A DNA stretch of 64,000 nucleotides from Channa striata (Eukaryota; Chordata; Actinopteri; Anabantiformes; Channidae): contig CM065177.1 of NCBI GenBank assembly GCA_033026295.1, positions 3,651,400 to 3,715,399 on the forward strand. The letters run 5' to 3'. The position numbers were made by a program, and so were the translations under genes. The notes below the pieces were generated by a model. It ran no database searches. It was not told the DNA's origin and saw nothing but the letters and a program-made list of their open reading frames with translations. Shown here piece by piece: positions 1-12,200 of this stretch. How positions within the stretch are numbered: position 1 is the first letter of the stretch; each line of letters begins with the position of its first letter.

Positions 1-54
1 GCCTCAACGCACCTAAAGAGGCCAAACTAAACTAAACACCAGATCCAGTTTAGG

Positions 55-165
55 TTTTGATGACCAACTCCAAGCTGGAATCCCTGTCATAGTGCTGGCC
101 GCAGCTGCCGAAAGCCCTCTGACCACTAGACCATGTTACCTCAGTTCTCCTAGGCACAGGTGGGG
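55..165 (-). repeat. Possible tRNA-derived SINE fragment
   Basis: On the minus strand the stretch near 130-155 contains TGGTCTAGTGGTCAGAGG, which resembles the A-box region of a Glu/Gly-type tRNA. A weak B-box-like GGGATTCCAG follows about 45 nt later. No tRNA clover-leaf could be built with confidence, so a SINE head is preferred over a functional tRNA. Confidence 0.35.
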
Positions 166-1289
166 GAGGCTGAACTGCAGGGACCAGGTCAAGGATAAGA
201 CCTGCACCAGGCCTGCAGCCTGCCATAAGAGACACTGTTAGTAATTCCTAAGTTGCCAAATGTAATGACAAATTTGGTGGCGGTTGTTACTAAAGATACC
301 TACTGAAATGAAATACTACCAGCAGAATCTTCATGAGCCAAAGGAAAGTGCATTGAACTTGAATTTTATGCTGTTGTGGTGTTTGTTCTCTCACTCTGTG
401 TGTGTTCACGGACGGAGTAAGTAGTTGTACCTGATTGTTTTATCTGCTGTTTCTATATTTATTAGTAGTATTTGTGAATGGGTGTTTGGACAATGGCCCA
501 GCCGCTCGCTGTGTGTGAAGAACTGCATACTTGAGTGGGCTAAGGCTGCTGAATGTGGCAAAGGCATCAGGAACAAAGAGCTACGTCAGTGTGCACAGTG
601 GAGATCTCTAGTGTGTACCGGCGATGTTTCTTCGGAAACAATGAGCACTCTTCTCCAAACTAATCAAACAGCATGTGGACATCTCAGTCATTACTGCAGA
701 GGCACATTTATTACGCACTTTTTTCAAAGTGGCAAGTTGATTGATTGATTAGTTTTATGAATAGTCAGTAGTAGTACATTTGGAGAAATAGCCCTGATTC
801 ATGGCACCTGCATGTCTTTTTTTTTAATATGCAGCCAACCAACACATTTCTTGCCTGGAAACTTCAGTGGACCCAGGCACCGCGCACTGAGCTTCAGGCG
901 GTGCTTTTTTACCCGTGTTCAACCCAGGCACTTTCCTCGCAGCTTATCCCATTAGAGGTTGTCAAAGCGGATTGTCCAGTCCACGGTAATTTGACACAGG
1001 TTTTGACTCAACTCTTCTCGATCTGTCACGCTTTATGCTCAGAGTGCTCTGATTTGTTGGATTTTGGACATCTTGGGGGGTTCAGTGTCTTCATACTTAC
1101 AGTTATGAGAGTGGTAGCCTATAAATCTTCTCATTTAAAAAGCCTATTCCCAAATTGTGGTGCTGTCTTAACCATAAAAGGCATTAATCTCCTTTAATTA
1201 CTCTTTATTGAACCTGCTGCAAAGATCGAGTATTGATGTTTTTAATGTACAAATATGATACGTTTTGTATAAAAAAATAGAATCATCTA

Positions 1290-1680
1290 ATACATTTGGA
1301 CTTAACCACCTGTCAGCTCCACCTTTACGAGCAGTGATCTTTGACCCGTTTTTTTATTATATACTGTACTGTACTTAAGTACTGTACAATTATCAGAATT
1401 ACATAAATACATTTATTTTTTATTAGAGTATTTTTACTTTTGTATTTTACTTAAAACTTGGATAATCTGCATACATCATGTATTAATTTTACTTGAGCCA
1501 AAAATTGTAAACTGTTTTTGCAGTGGAAGTAGTTTTTAAGTCAATAGGTCTAACCACCTCTGCACAGTGATGAGGCTGTGACCATGCTGACCTTTGTCCT
1601 CCATGACAACATGAACACTTCCAGTGTTATTAATGCTATGGCCGATCAGCGTATATACAGTATCTCCATCCACATAGTGC
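1290..1680 (+). repeat. Dispersed repeat, copy 1
   Basis: Shares a series of words in the same order with positions 62,650-63,060: CACCTTTAC followed by CAGTGATCTTTGACCC, then a TAGAGTA(C/T)TTT block, AATCTGC, and a GAGGCTGTG/CATGCTG block followed by TTGTCCT. Both copies are heavily mutated. No coding capacity was recognised, so it is probably part of an old non-autonomous element or a LINE untranslated end. Confidence 0.5.
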
Positions 1681-3231
1681 TGTTACATACATACATGTCA
1701 AAGAGAAATATACAAAATGTACAAAATAAAAGTGTCAAGGATAAAACCCACATTGAATCACAGTAGATATTTTTCCATGTTTCTAATCGGTGCTATCTTC
1801 GGGTAAATTAATCATCATGATTTGGGCTAGTTCATTTTCATATATACGGCATTTGCTTAGATTGTGCAGTTCATATTAAGCCAACAGAAGTAACAGATAA
1901 ACAGCATTTGGACACATGGCGTGACACATGACCAAAGCCCCTGCACATGATATTGCAAAACATGTCTTTGATGGTGGGAGGCCTCGGAGAACCCCAAAGA
2001 TAAAGGAACTGAAATATGCTGAAATGAAATTCACTGTCATACTCCAGGCTGAGAACCAAATGTGACTTTCTCCTGAAACAGCTTACTCAGGTATTGAGAA
2101 TTTTATTTACCATTTTAATGTCCTTATCATACAAGAAAAAAGTTCATACAGAATAAAGCAACCAGTAAGAAGCATTTCCTGGCAAAACATTGTAATATTC
2201 TAACAACAATTTTCTGTATTGGTTACTTTATTCCAGATACTTTCTGAAAACTACAGGCTGGCTAATGTGTATCACAGTTCATCAGATTATATAACAATGT
2301 GAGAAACGTCATCTACCCTTCAATCACCACTCAAGTACATCACACAAGACTGACAATGGGACAGGGCTGCGAGTGTCCACTTGATTGTTAAAAAAAGCCA
2401 TAAGGCTGCCAGATCTAAGACAGGCATTTTTATTAAATGACAATGTATAGAAAAATATGTAATGCCCGGACATCTGCATACATACAACAAAGAATTTTTA
2501 AAGTTTTAAACAGATATATTTGAGGGTTTTTCACAGCGATCAACAGTTTTTAAAAAAGTGTGGAAATTGAACACTGATCAGACTAAATGGTGGCACACTT
2601 TTAATGACACAAAACCATCACCGGCCAGTACAACATGTATTAAAAATAAACCTTTATCTGATAGATCCATGTGTGTGGTGTTTAAAACGTTGTCCAAAAC
2701 TATATTATAAGGTTGAGTGATTCTAATAAGGCATATTTGTAACCCAGAGGGCACCTTAAATTTGCACAGAAAAACTGAAATAATCTGGAGGAAATGTGTT
2801 GCCATCTAAAAGAGAATGGTGGGATGTTGTATTTTCCAACATTACAGTAACTTAAACATACAAACTAAGCAACACGTCACAAACATGTTAATACATGTCA
2901 GAGTTTGTGGCAGGAAACAGCTGTTCACACACAATCCCTTTGCACCAGAGCTCCTGCAGATTCACTGTGAAAAACTCTTTTATTGTTCAAGGGTGTAAAA
3001 CTGGTATAAACGTCTCCACATTGATATGAGGCTGATGTTGCTCCCACTGGGACAGAGAGTTAAACATTTCACATTTGTATTTGTTTTGAGATTTGTTTAC
3101 ACATTTTTATCTATTTCCAGATGAAATCCATTCTAATTTAATTTTGTGGGTAACAAAAAAAGAAACAAATATGCATGTGGTAAAAACATCCCATAAGCAC
3201 TTGTGTCCTGTGTGAGTCTTTGTCCATGAGA

Positions 3232-6200
3232 TCAAGAGTCCAGGAGGCCTGCAAACCAGCTGTGGTCCAGTTTCTTCACCCTCCTCAGTTCCCTAACCTG
3301 GGCTTTAGTCAGAGTTGGGGCTACGGGTTCCACTGCCGCCTGCTCCGGTCGCGAGGTGCTGCATTCCATTTCCCCCTCTGAATCTTCTTCCTCTTTCTCG
3401 TCTTCCATTTCCTCCTCAGCATGTTTATGTTCCTCCCTGGAGCCATGTGAACACAGATCAGATAGGAAAAGTTAACATGACTCTGCATATTTTCAAAGAT
3501 AAACAAGAAAGTCAAAATTTTCCTTTGTGCTGTTTTTCCTCATAATAATAAATTGATAGATCACGAGTTCTCTGATTTCCAGCAGCGTCACGCAACACTG
3601 ATACAGTTATATCTGCAGCCATGAAGTTACTGTGTCAAATATACTACAATGCCATATGCTTTGTCAACCAGATATTTAAAAAGCAACAATTAGTCTTAGA
3701 ATTTTAATTTGTCTATTTGTAAAAAGTTTTTTTTACATTTTTAACATATTTAACAAAACACATCAAGCAACTTTGTAGATCGATGGTCTTGGTGGACAAC
3801 TGACCTGGAGTCTGTGATGGAGATGAGCAGAGACTGTACAAACATGGAGCACAGGAAAGAAGTAGAGGGCAGGACGTGGGCTGGGGTCTGCAGAAGCTGT
3901 AAGGAAGATAAGGTGTAAGGTCCCGCACACTTTTATATTCAAAACCCTTTATTCAAAGCTTCTGAATAACTGCTGCTTAAATACCACAGACATGCATAGA
4001 TCCATGTGGCACTGAACTACTGACCTCCTTAATAGCAACAGAGCCCTGTGGCAGAGATATCCTTTCAGCAGAAAGGTTGCTCGCTGTGTCTTGATTTCCC
4101 TGCTGCTGCTGTTGGTGTTTCCCCAGCAACAAGGTAGAAGGGTGTCATGGCGACGCTGTCATCAATCACAAGCTTGGAGAGGTAAATGAAATAATGTTAG
4201 AAAACGGCAATGTCTTACATAAAGGTTAAAAGTTGTGAAGAGGACAGAGAGAGAACTTCAGCACTAATGCTTTTATTTAATAAAGAATGACAGGAGACAG
4301 TACAATACAATTCATGCTCCATCTGCCCAATCAGAGAATATAACAGGGCCATAAAAACATTAGTGGCATGGGTCAATAGACGGCTTTGTCTATTACACTG
4401 TCACTTTGCCAATTCCTTGAACAAAGAGAGTTAATATTGGCAAAAATCATTCTATTGTGTCAGGCGGATGTTAATTTCATGTAAGAAGGCATCAGTTCTG
4501 CTTGGCAAAGCTGGAAGAACCATTTTGCGGACATGCTTGCTGTTGTTTTCAGTCTTTGTTAGCCTTTGGTTGGTGAACTCTACCTGTTTGCAGGAGGCCA
4601 TCAGTCTGTCCTCTTCTGCTTTGGTGGTGAACGTCACGAGGTCCTGAAAGAGTCGACATTGGTCAACAGGAAGAATGCAATAACATAGAAGAATGTGCAA
4701 AAAGTACAGACAAAACATTTGATTTGGCTGAATACAACTATTTCCTGCTAACTCTTAGGGTTCATTTGGTTAAGAAAACTAAAGCCAAATAAAAAGTATG
4801 TTTGACAATATTTTATATATTACATAGATATAAATATATCAATATTTAAGTGAAAATTGGGGGAGGTGACATAAAGAAATAATGTAAAATACAAAATCTC
4901 TCTCACAGACTTGCAACATTTGTGGAATTAAACTGTTGCTGCTTATCAGTAAAACAGTCTCCTCCTCTGCCCAAAATATCTCTGGTTCAAAAGGTGATTT
5001 GACCACTTGACCTGTTGCACCACCGAGAGTAAAAAGCTTTTTAAGTTCCCTCAGTAACTTTCTGTCTCTGTCACCAAATGGGTTGTTAAAAAAATGAATC
5101 TGCTGGGGATTACATAAAACAATGCAAAGACAGCTGAGACTACTATCAAAATGCATGCCAACATGAAAAAGTGAGATCACTAAATGTTTAACTAGCGCTG
5201 ACTGACAAGAGCAGAGGGACACAAAAAAAAAACAGTCTTACGATAGGAAAATGTGTCTAAAAATTACAATAATAGTACACGCCTAAGAACAGAGTCTAAA
5301 CTATGACTGACATTAATTGACTTTTTTTTTTTGCTTTTGTTGACTAAAACCAATAAAATCTAAAAACTACATTTTGACAAATCTAATTCATATTTTTCAT
5401 TTCACGACTAAAAGTAAATCAAAACCAGGTGCCCAATTTAAAACAGCTTCCTCTCCTGTTTTCAGACAGTGTTAGAGCTGGGATCATCGGACAAAACAGA
5501 AACCACTGACATCTTACCTTCCTAAAAATTATACAGTAAACAAATCAAAGTAACAACCGTGGCGCCTTGTTATCACCTGTAAGTGTGGCAACAGCTTTGG
5601 CGCAGTTGTAATTCAGAAAAATGCCAAAGCACAGTATAAAGTACTTTATACACAGATAAAGTCTTATAGTACATGGGAAATGACTGCACTATAAAGATAA
5701 GTTATGTGGACAAATTGTGAGAGGGTTTTGCCACACATTTCTGGTCTGAGCTGTTCTTTTCTGTTTATGTTCGGCCCCATATTATCGGTTATTGTCTTCA
5801 GCTCTTTCCTGTGTCACATCGACACTGCTCCTCTGCACAATGCCGGGCCCACAAAGAAAAGGGCTTTTTCCAGTTTGGTGTGGAAGAACTCAAATAGCCT
5901 GCGCACTGCCCTGACCTCCATCCCATCAATCCTCACTCGTGACCTCCCTTAACCCCCAACCCCCACACCTCTGGGATGAAACTGAACACCAAGCACCACA
6001 GTGCTGGAGCTCACTAATGCTCTTTCAGCTGAATGAGAGCAAATCCCTGAAGCTAGTTACTACACAGTGGAGGCAGATTATTGTACAGATTATTGTACAC
6101 GGTTAATAAATTAAATAATTTACATTCAGGCATCCACATTCTTTTCAAAACACACTTCATAAAATAAAAATAAAAATAAAAATAAATAAAAAAATCAGCC

Positions 6201-9200
6201 TACAAGTATAGGCTATTGGAAAATATCCCCCATGATCTTCATCAGTTTAACATTGAATGATTGACTGTTTTTTACCATGTTCTGGGTAAGGAAGTAGAGC
6301 TGGGAGTGGTTTAGCCATTGACTGCTCTCCTCACAGCTCTCAAGCATCTCCTCCCTCGGGGCAAAGACAGCACGAGTCACCTTTCCTGAACACACAGCCT
6401 TATGGGAAAACAGTGGCCGAGGCTCACTGGGCTTAAAAACAAACACTACAGAAGGAAAGAGACAAGAAGAGAAGAAAAACGAAGATTATTAACAAGAACC
6501 ACTGGCTTCTACAGTCTAATTAAACAGCTTAGATTGGCAGATCATTTTTTTATTTGTTAAAACCATGTCTGTCAAATTATTCTCTTGATTTCAATTCTAT
6601 GTTACATTCAACTATTGGTGACCTGTTCAGACATGGTTGCTGTGGGATCAAGTATGATTAGCAAATATGTGGTTCAGGAGGAGAGGCCATTTTGGAATGG
6701 CTTGGAGCTTACAGTCTGTGCATCCAGCCTGATAGGAGAAGGCAGCCATGTTCTCAGAGAGGGGGTCAGCCACCAGCAAGCTGGTGTCCATGGAGGTGCT
6801 CCATTCCACTGAATGGAAGAGAACGCATATGGTTATATGTAAGAACACGTGAAAATATCAATCTCAGTGGCATACAGCTGCAATTTTACACATCACATGT
6901 AGACAAGTGGTCTTACAGGAGCAGGTGAGCAGGTTCCAGCAGCAGAGCAAGTTGTTGGCGGTGGTTCCCAGCAGATACTTGGAACAGCTTAGTCGCCCAA
7001 AACAAAGACCCCTAATGCAGAACAAAAAAGAGAAGTGTCCCTTTTGTTTTCCTGTGATTGTAAAAAACCCTAAGTGGCCCCCTCCCCAAACCTCCCAGTT
7101 CCTCACCCCATACATATTTCACAGGATTAGATTTTCAACCGTTCATTGAGTTGGGGATTTTAATTGGGATCATGCAAGCATGAACTCCCACTAATAAAAA
7201 CTAAACCGCAAAAAGGTCCAGAAAACTACTCTTGTCAGATCATGTGGCTGTTTTATCAACCTGCAGCAAATAAGATAAACCTTAAAGGACGCCTTCACTG
7301 GTTTTCAATTTGCGTCCTTTGGTTCAAGTGTGAGTAGAACATTTATTAAACTTCCCTCCGACTTTCCTATATCAAAATATTTGTGTACTTCTTGCTGAAA
7401 GATGCCTCCAGATGACATGATGATGGAGGAGTTTTTCAGCTAGAAGCAGAGTAATATTTTAATACAGTAAAGTAAGAGGGAAGTTTAAAAGCATTAATGT
7501 AGAGTTCCACCCTGAATCAAAGCCATAGAAAGCAAGTTGAACATTGTTGAAGTCGCCCTTTACTTTTTCAGTTAGCATGATAAGAGTCTGCAATGGGTGA
7601 GGTTAAAGGTGAGACGACTGATCAGCTCTACGAACCTATACGTGGTAGTTACGTAAGGGCCACTGGGCAGCTGTGAAAACAGCTGATGGTTAACTTCTGT
7701 GTCTCCACATACAACCTCTTGTTCAAGTCCCAGTTCCACAGAAAATGTCTGCTCACTCCAAAGCCTTCTCAGAGTGTTTGGAAAGAGGCCGTCCACCCGC
7801 AGTGGATTATTAGTTCCGTTTACATTCACCAAAGAGGAAAAACATACAAATGTCTGACCTTTTTTAGTGCTGACTGGGACACTAAAAGAAGGTTCTTGTT
7901 TGATTTGGCTTCTTTACATAATTAACAAGCAGCAAGTCCTCGCTCTTTTTTTCGATTGTCAATTTATTAAAGGCTGACTCCTTGTTTTAACCGATTTCAG
8001 AAAAGTGGTACAGAAACTAACAACAGTAGTTTTGTGTCCTCAATGACCCGAGGGCCCCGTACTTCAGCAGTGCGGACATCTGCCAACATTTCTAAGACTC
8101 CAGCACTGTTGCGAAACTGCATGCAGGCAGCACTTCTTTTGCTCCGTCGGTTCCATACAGAAACAGCGCTCTGGATGTCTGCCACTGTGTTCAAAAAGTC
8201 AGTTAATTGTTAAAAGATGAACAGCTTTAGTAGTAACCAGCCAAAATCTAGTCTAGTCGGGTCTAGTGAGTCTGTGTGTGCTCATGCTTTTACAGCCCTC
8301 TGTTACTTGTTCTTTTTTAAACAGAATCTAAAATCATGATTGCTCCATGTCCAGTTTCGAATTTGCGGGCGTTAAAGAAATTACCTACAGTCAACTGATT
8401 TCGTAAAGTTAAAGTTCAGGTGGCAACTATAAGCCAAAACCAGGGTTCACCTTTTAGTGATGAACCTTAAAGTGAAATTTAAGCACTTTTCAAGTTTTTC
8501 AAGCACAAGGAAAATTAGATATTTGCAAAAATAGAGAAATACTAAAAATGATTATCACTTTTAAAAACACATTTAAAAAAGATGGAATTATGCTATAAAC
8601 AACACAAATTTAAATAAACACACTCACTTGACAAATAATTTTCAATAAATGTGTTACTGAAAATGTAAAAAATTACAACATTTGTCTTTGTATCGTGCAA
8701 CTCAAAGCAAAACTTGACAAGAACCTTAACATTGCAACTACTGCCAATTAAAGCAAAAAAATATTATACACTAATTATGCATTAACATTATGACCAGCTG
8801 TAGAATTTATTAGATTCCAGTACAACAGCTCAACAGGCATGAACTCCTACTTTTAGGTGGTAATAATATCTCTTTTTTTTTTTTTGGAAACGTCATGTCA
8901 AGAAACGGAAATCTCAGATGATAATTCTACTATGTGTTTATTATTGAGGTCATAGCTGGTGGTGTCGTACTGAATATATTATATTAAACATTTTGGCAAT
9001 GTCATTTTAAAACATCTACTACTTCTCTTTTGGCTTTTCCCATCAGGGGTTACCACAGCGAATCATCCGTTTCCACTTCACTCTATCCTGGACATCTTCC
9101 TCTCTGACACCAGCTAACCTCATGTCCTCTGTTAGAACGTCCATATATCTCCTCCTTGGTCGTCCTCTTGCCCTCTTGCCTGGCAGCTCCATCTCCAACA

Positions 9201-12200
9201 TCCTTCTACCAATATAATCACTATCCCTCCTCTGCACATGTCCAAACCATCTCAGTCTGGCCTTTCTGACTTTGTTGCTATCACAGGCAACGTGCGCTGT
9301 CCCTCTGATGAACTCGTTCCTTATTCTATCCAACCTTGTGACTCCTAAGGAGAACCTCAACATTTCATCTCTGCCATCTTGTCTTGTCTTTTTCTCACTG
9401 CTACTGTCTCTAACCCATAGACCAGAGCTGGTCTCACCACTGTCCTGTACACCTTTCCTTTGAGTCTTGCTGTCACTCTTCTGTCACACAACACTCCTGA
9501 CACTTTCCTCCACCCATTCCAACCTGCCTGCACTCGCCTCTTCACCTCTTTTCCACACTCCCCATCACACTGAACTGTTGACCCCAAGTACTTAAACTCC
9601 TGCACCTTCTTCACCTCAGCCCCCTGTAACCTCACACTTCTACCTGGATCCCTCTCATTTAAACACATGTATTCTGTCTTGCTACGACTGACTTTCATGC
9701 CTCTTCTTTCCAGAGCAAACCTCCACCTCTCCAGCTGTTTCTCCACCTGCTCTCTACTCTCACTGCAAATCACAATGTCATCTGCAAACATCATTGTCCA
9801 GGGAGATTTCTGTCTGACTTCATCTGTCAACCTGTCCATCAGCATAGCAAACAAGAAGGGACTCAAAGCCGATCCTTGGTGTAGTCCCACCTCCACCTTG
9901 AACTCCTCTGTCTGGCCTACGGCACATCTTACCACTGTCATGCTCCTCTCATACATGTCCTGGACTACCATTTTAAAATGACTGAGAAACCAAATTAAGG
10001 CTTGCGAAAAACTTCTCATATGAAAACCATGTAAAAGACTTTACTTTTTTTTTCAATTTGCTACAGCCTTACTCAGTTGGCATAAGTTGGCTGTTTATGG
10101 CGTTTGCTGTTTATGACGTTTGCCGGTTATGGCGTTTGCCGGTTATGGCGTTTGCCGGTTATGGCGTTTGCCGGTTATGGCGTTTGCCAGACTTTTCATT
10201 TGCAGAAAGTTACTAAAGTTACTGATACTCTCAAGTACTGCTGAATATTTAATAAATGAGCAGGTTATAATTGACATGCAATACTAGCACTGACACACAG
10301 CATTTAACTTGGGAATTAGCCAGCTAGCTGTTAGCATAAACACATTAATATGAAAATGTAATGTGTAACGGTGGTTAATCGAACATTACTCAAACATTGT
10401 ACAACACACCTTTCATGTGACCTGAAACCACAGACTCTCCTATGGTGAAACGCTCTAGGTCTTTTCTGCAGAAGGCTAACTGTGGATTTTTTTTTATCTT
10501 TTTTGTACTTTTAGTGTTTGAGCCAACACTGATTAAAACAACAACCTCTTGGCACGTTGGCGCAGTCATGTCGACTCAGTGTGTTGGGGGCAGAGTCACA
10601 CATGAAAACAGACTGACCGATTAGTCACATGCAGACCCAGGTTTAACAGATTTAACGTTAGACTACTAACTCCTCAGTGGCCCTGCTATTTTTTGTGAAA
10701 GACATACAGTTAACTACTTTAAGCATTTTTAAGCCCTTTATCTAAAATTCAAGCACATATAAGGCCTGGAAGACACAACATTCAAATTCAAGCATTTTGA
10801 AGGATTTCAAGCACCTGTATTAACCCTGCAAACCATCTCTGGAATTTCTGTATGTTTTCTTAAAAACTTATGGCAACTCAGGAAGGAAAATATTCAAGTT
10901 ATTTCTGAAGGGTGGTGAAGTCAAAGATAAGAAACAGGATGTAAGAGGGAGGATGTATCATGGACAGTTTGATATGACCGAGGCCTAAAATGCTATTTAC
11001 TGCAGGGCCATGCAGTGTCAGATGCTTTTATGTTTTTGCACCAGAATGAGCCCTTGTGCCTTGAGCCAATATTTTACTGGTATGTTGTTAATACTAATGT
11101 CAACAAGTCCCTATTAAATTTGGAGTAATTTCTGTACATGTGTGTGCACTGACCTGATGGCTCCTGGTGGCTGGGACAGAGTAGTCAAGAGCTCCCAGGA
11201 AGCCGGGCTCCACAGAGTCACCACTTCCTGAAAGCTAACGGCCAACAAAGAACCATCGGCTGAGAAGCAGCAACACTCGGGCGCCAGTCCGTGATAGGCT
11301 CCGACAAAATCACACGACCAGGAGGGACCTTCATCTGGCAAACCATTGAAGAGGAAAGCCGTGGGGAGACAGACAGCAACAGTATTAAATTCATGAGAAA
11401 TATGGCCTTCGTCAGCTCGTTCTCTCAGAGTTTAAAAAGGCAAAAAAATCCTGTCACCAATAAGTGACTTGATTTCAGGTATGTCCTCCAGACTATAAAC
11501 ATGCAAAATCATAAATATGCTAGAATAGACATTATAACATGGCATCAAGATGTTACAGCAGAATAGTGAATAAAATGTTATCTCAGCTAATTATTAAAAG
11601 GAGCTCACTGTGCATTTATCTGTTTAAGAACATGAACAATGGCCTATAAAGTCACCTTTAATTAACTGATTAATTATATATATATTTTAAAACTACCCAG
11701 ACACAACATACGTTTGGCAGTGTTTCATTATGGGTGCACCTAAAAAAAGACAAGAGCTAGATCTTCTGTTAAAAGGTGTTGAAAATATTCAAATCCTTCA
11801 CGGACTACGATTCACAAAAGGTCAAAGCCAACGCCACATACACACACAGCATCGTCAAAAACTGAGCTAAAGTACTAACCCTCTGACGGGGCTGGTGCCA
11901 GCTGCCAGGCTTTGAAGTGTCTGTCCTTGCTGGTGGAGACCAGCATGGTGGTCTGGCTGTCGGTGGCCTGGTAAAAGCACATGGCTGTAATCCGGTCCTC
12001 GTGGGGGGCCGAGATGGTTGTGTTGAGCAAAAAACTGAAGGTGATTCGGTCAGCATGTTACAGCGTGGTGGTTAGGAATTGAGAAGAAGAAAAAAAAACT
12101 ATTTTTACACCAAGAAGAAAAAAACTGTGGATTGAACACCACGGTGGAATACTTCTAGACCATTCTGTTACTGATTTGAGTCTGCAAAAAACTGAAACAC

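Larger units (their letters stand above)
1..3231. other. No recognisable gene (wdr75 3' flank)
   Basis: AT-rich sequence downstream of wdr75. The open frames on both strands are short and look like no family I know. A tRNA-derived SINE-like piece lies near 55-160 and an old dispersed repeat near 1,290-1,680. A possible wdr75 poly(A) signal (minus-strand ATTAAA) lies at 3137-3142, about 90 nt past the stop. The gene to the left is outside the window or not visible. Confidence 0.5.
7012..11153. other. Large wdr75 intron (exon 14 to 15)
   Basis: A 4.1-kb intron, the longest in wdr75. It holds the LINE reverse-transcriptase fragment at 9,040-10,020, the 16-bp satellite at 10,091-10,186, a short dispersed repeat near 8,935-8,975 and otherwise AT-rich sequence. 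The short open frames at 7,572-8,194 have no recognisable product. Confidence 0.7.

Noticed and set aside
50..235. Functional tRNA gene on the minus strand
   Set aside because: Only an A-box-like word is convincing; no acceptor-stem pairing or standard B box. A SINE fragment is more likely.
425..1197. Plus-strand frames of 107 and 122 residues
   Set aside because: No family resemblance, no codon or splice evidence; one region abuts a dispersed repeat. Treated as chance frames.
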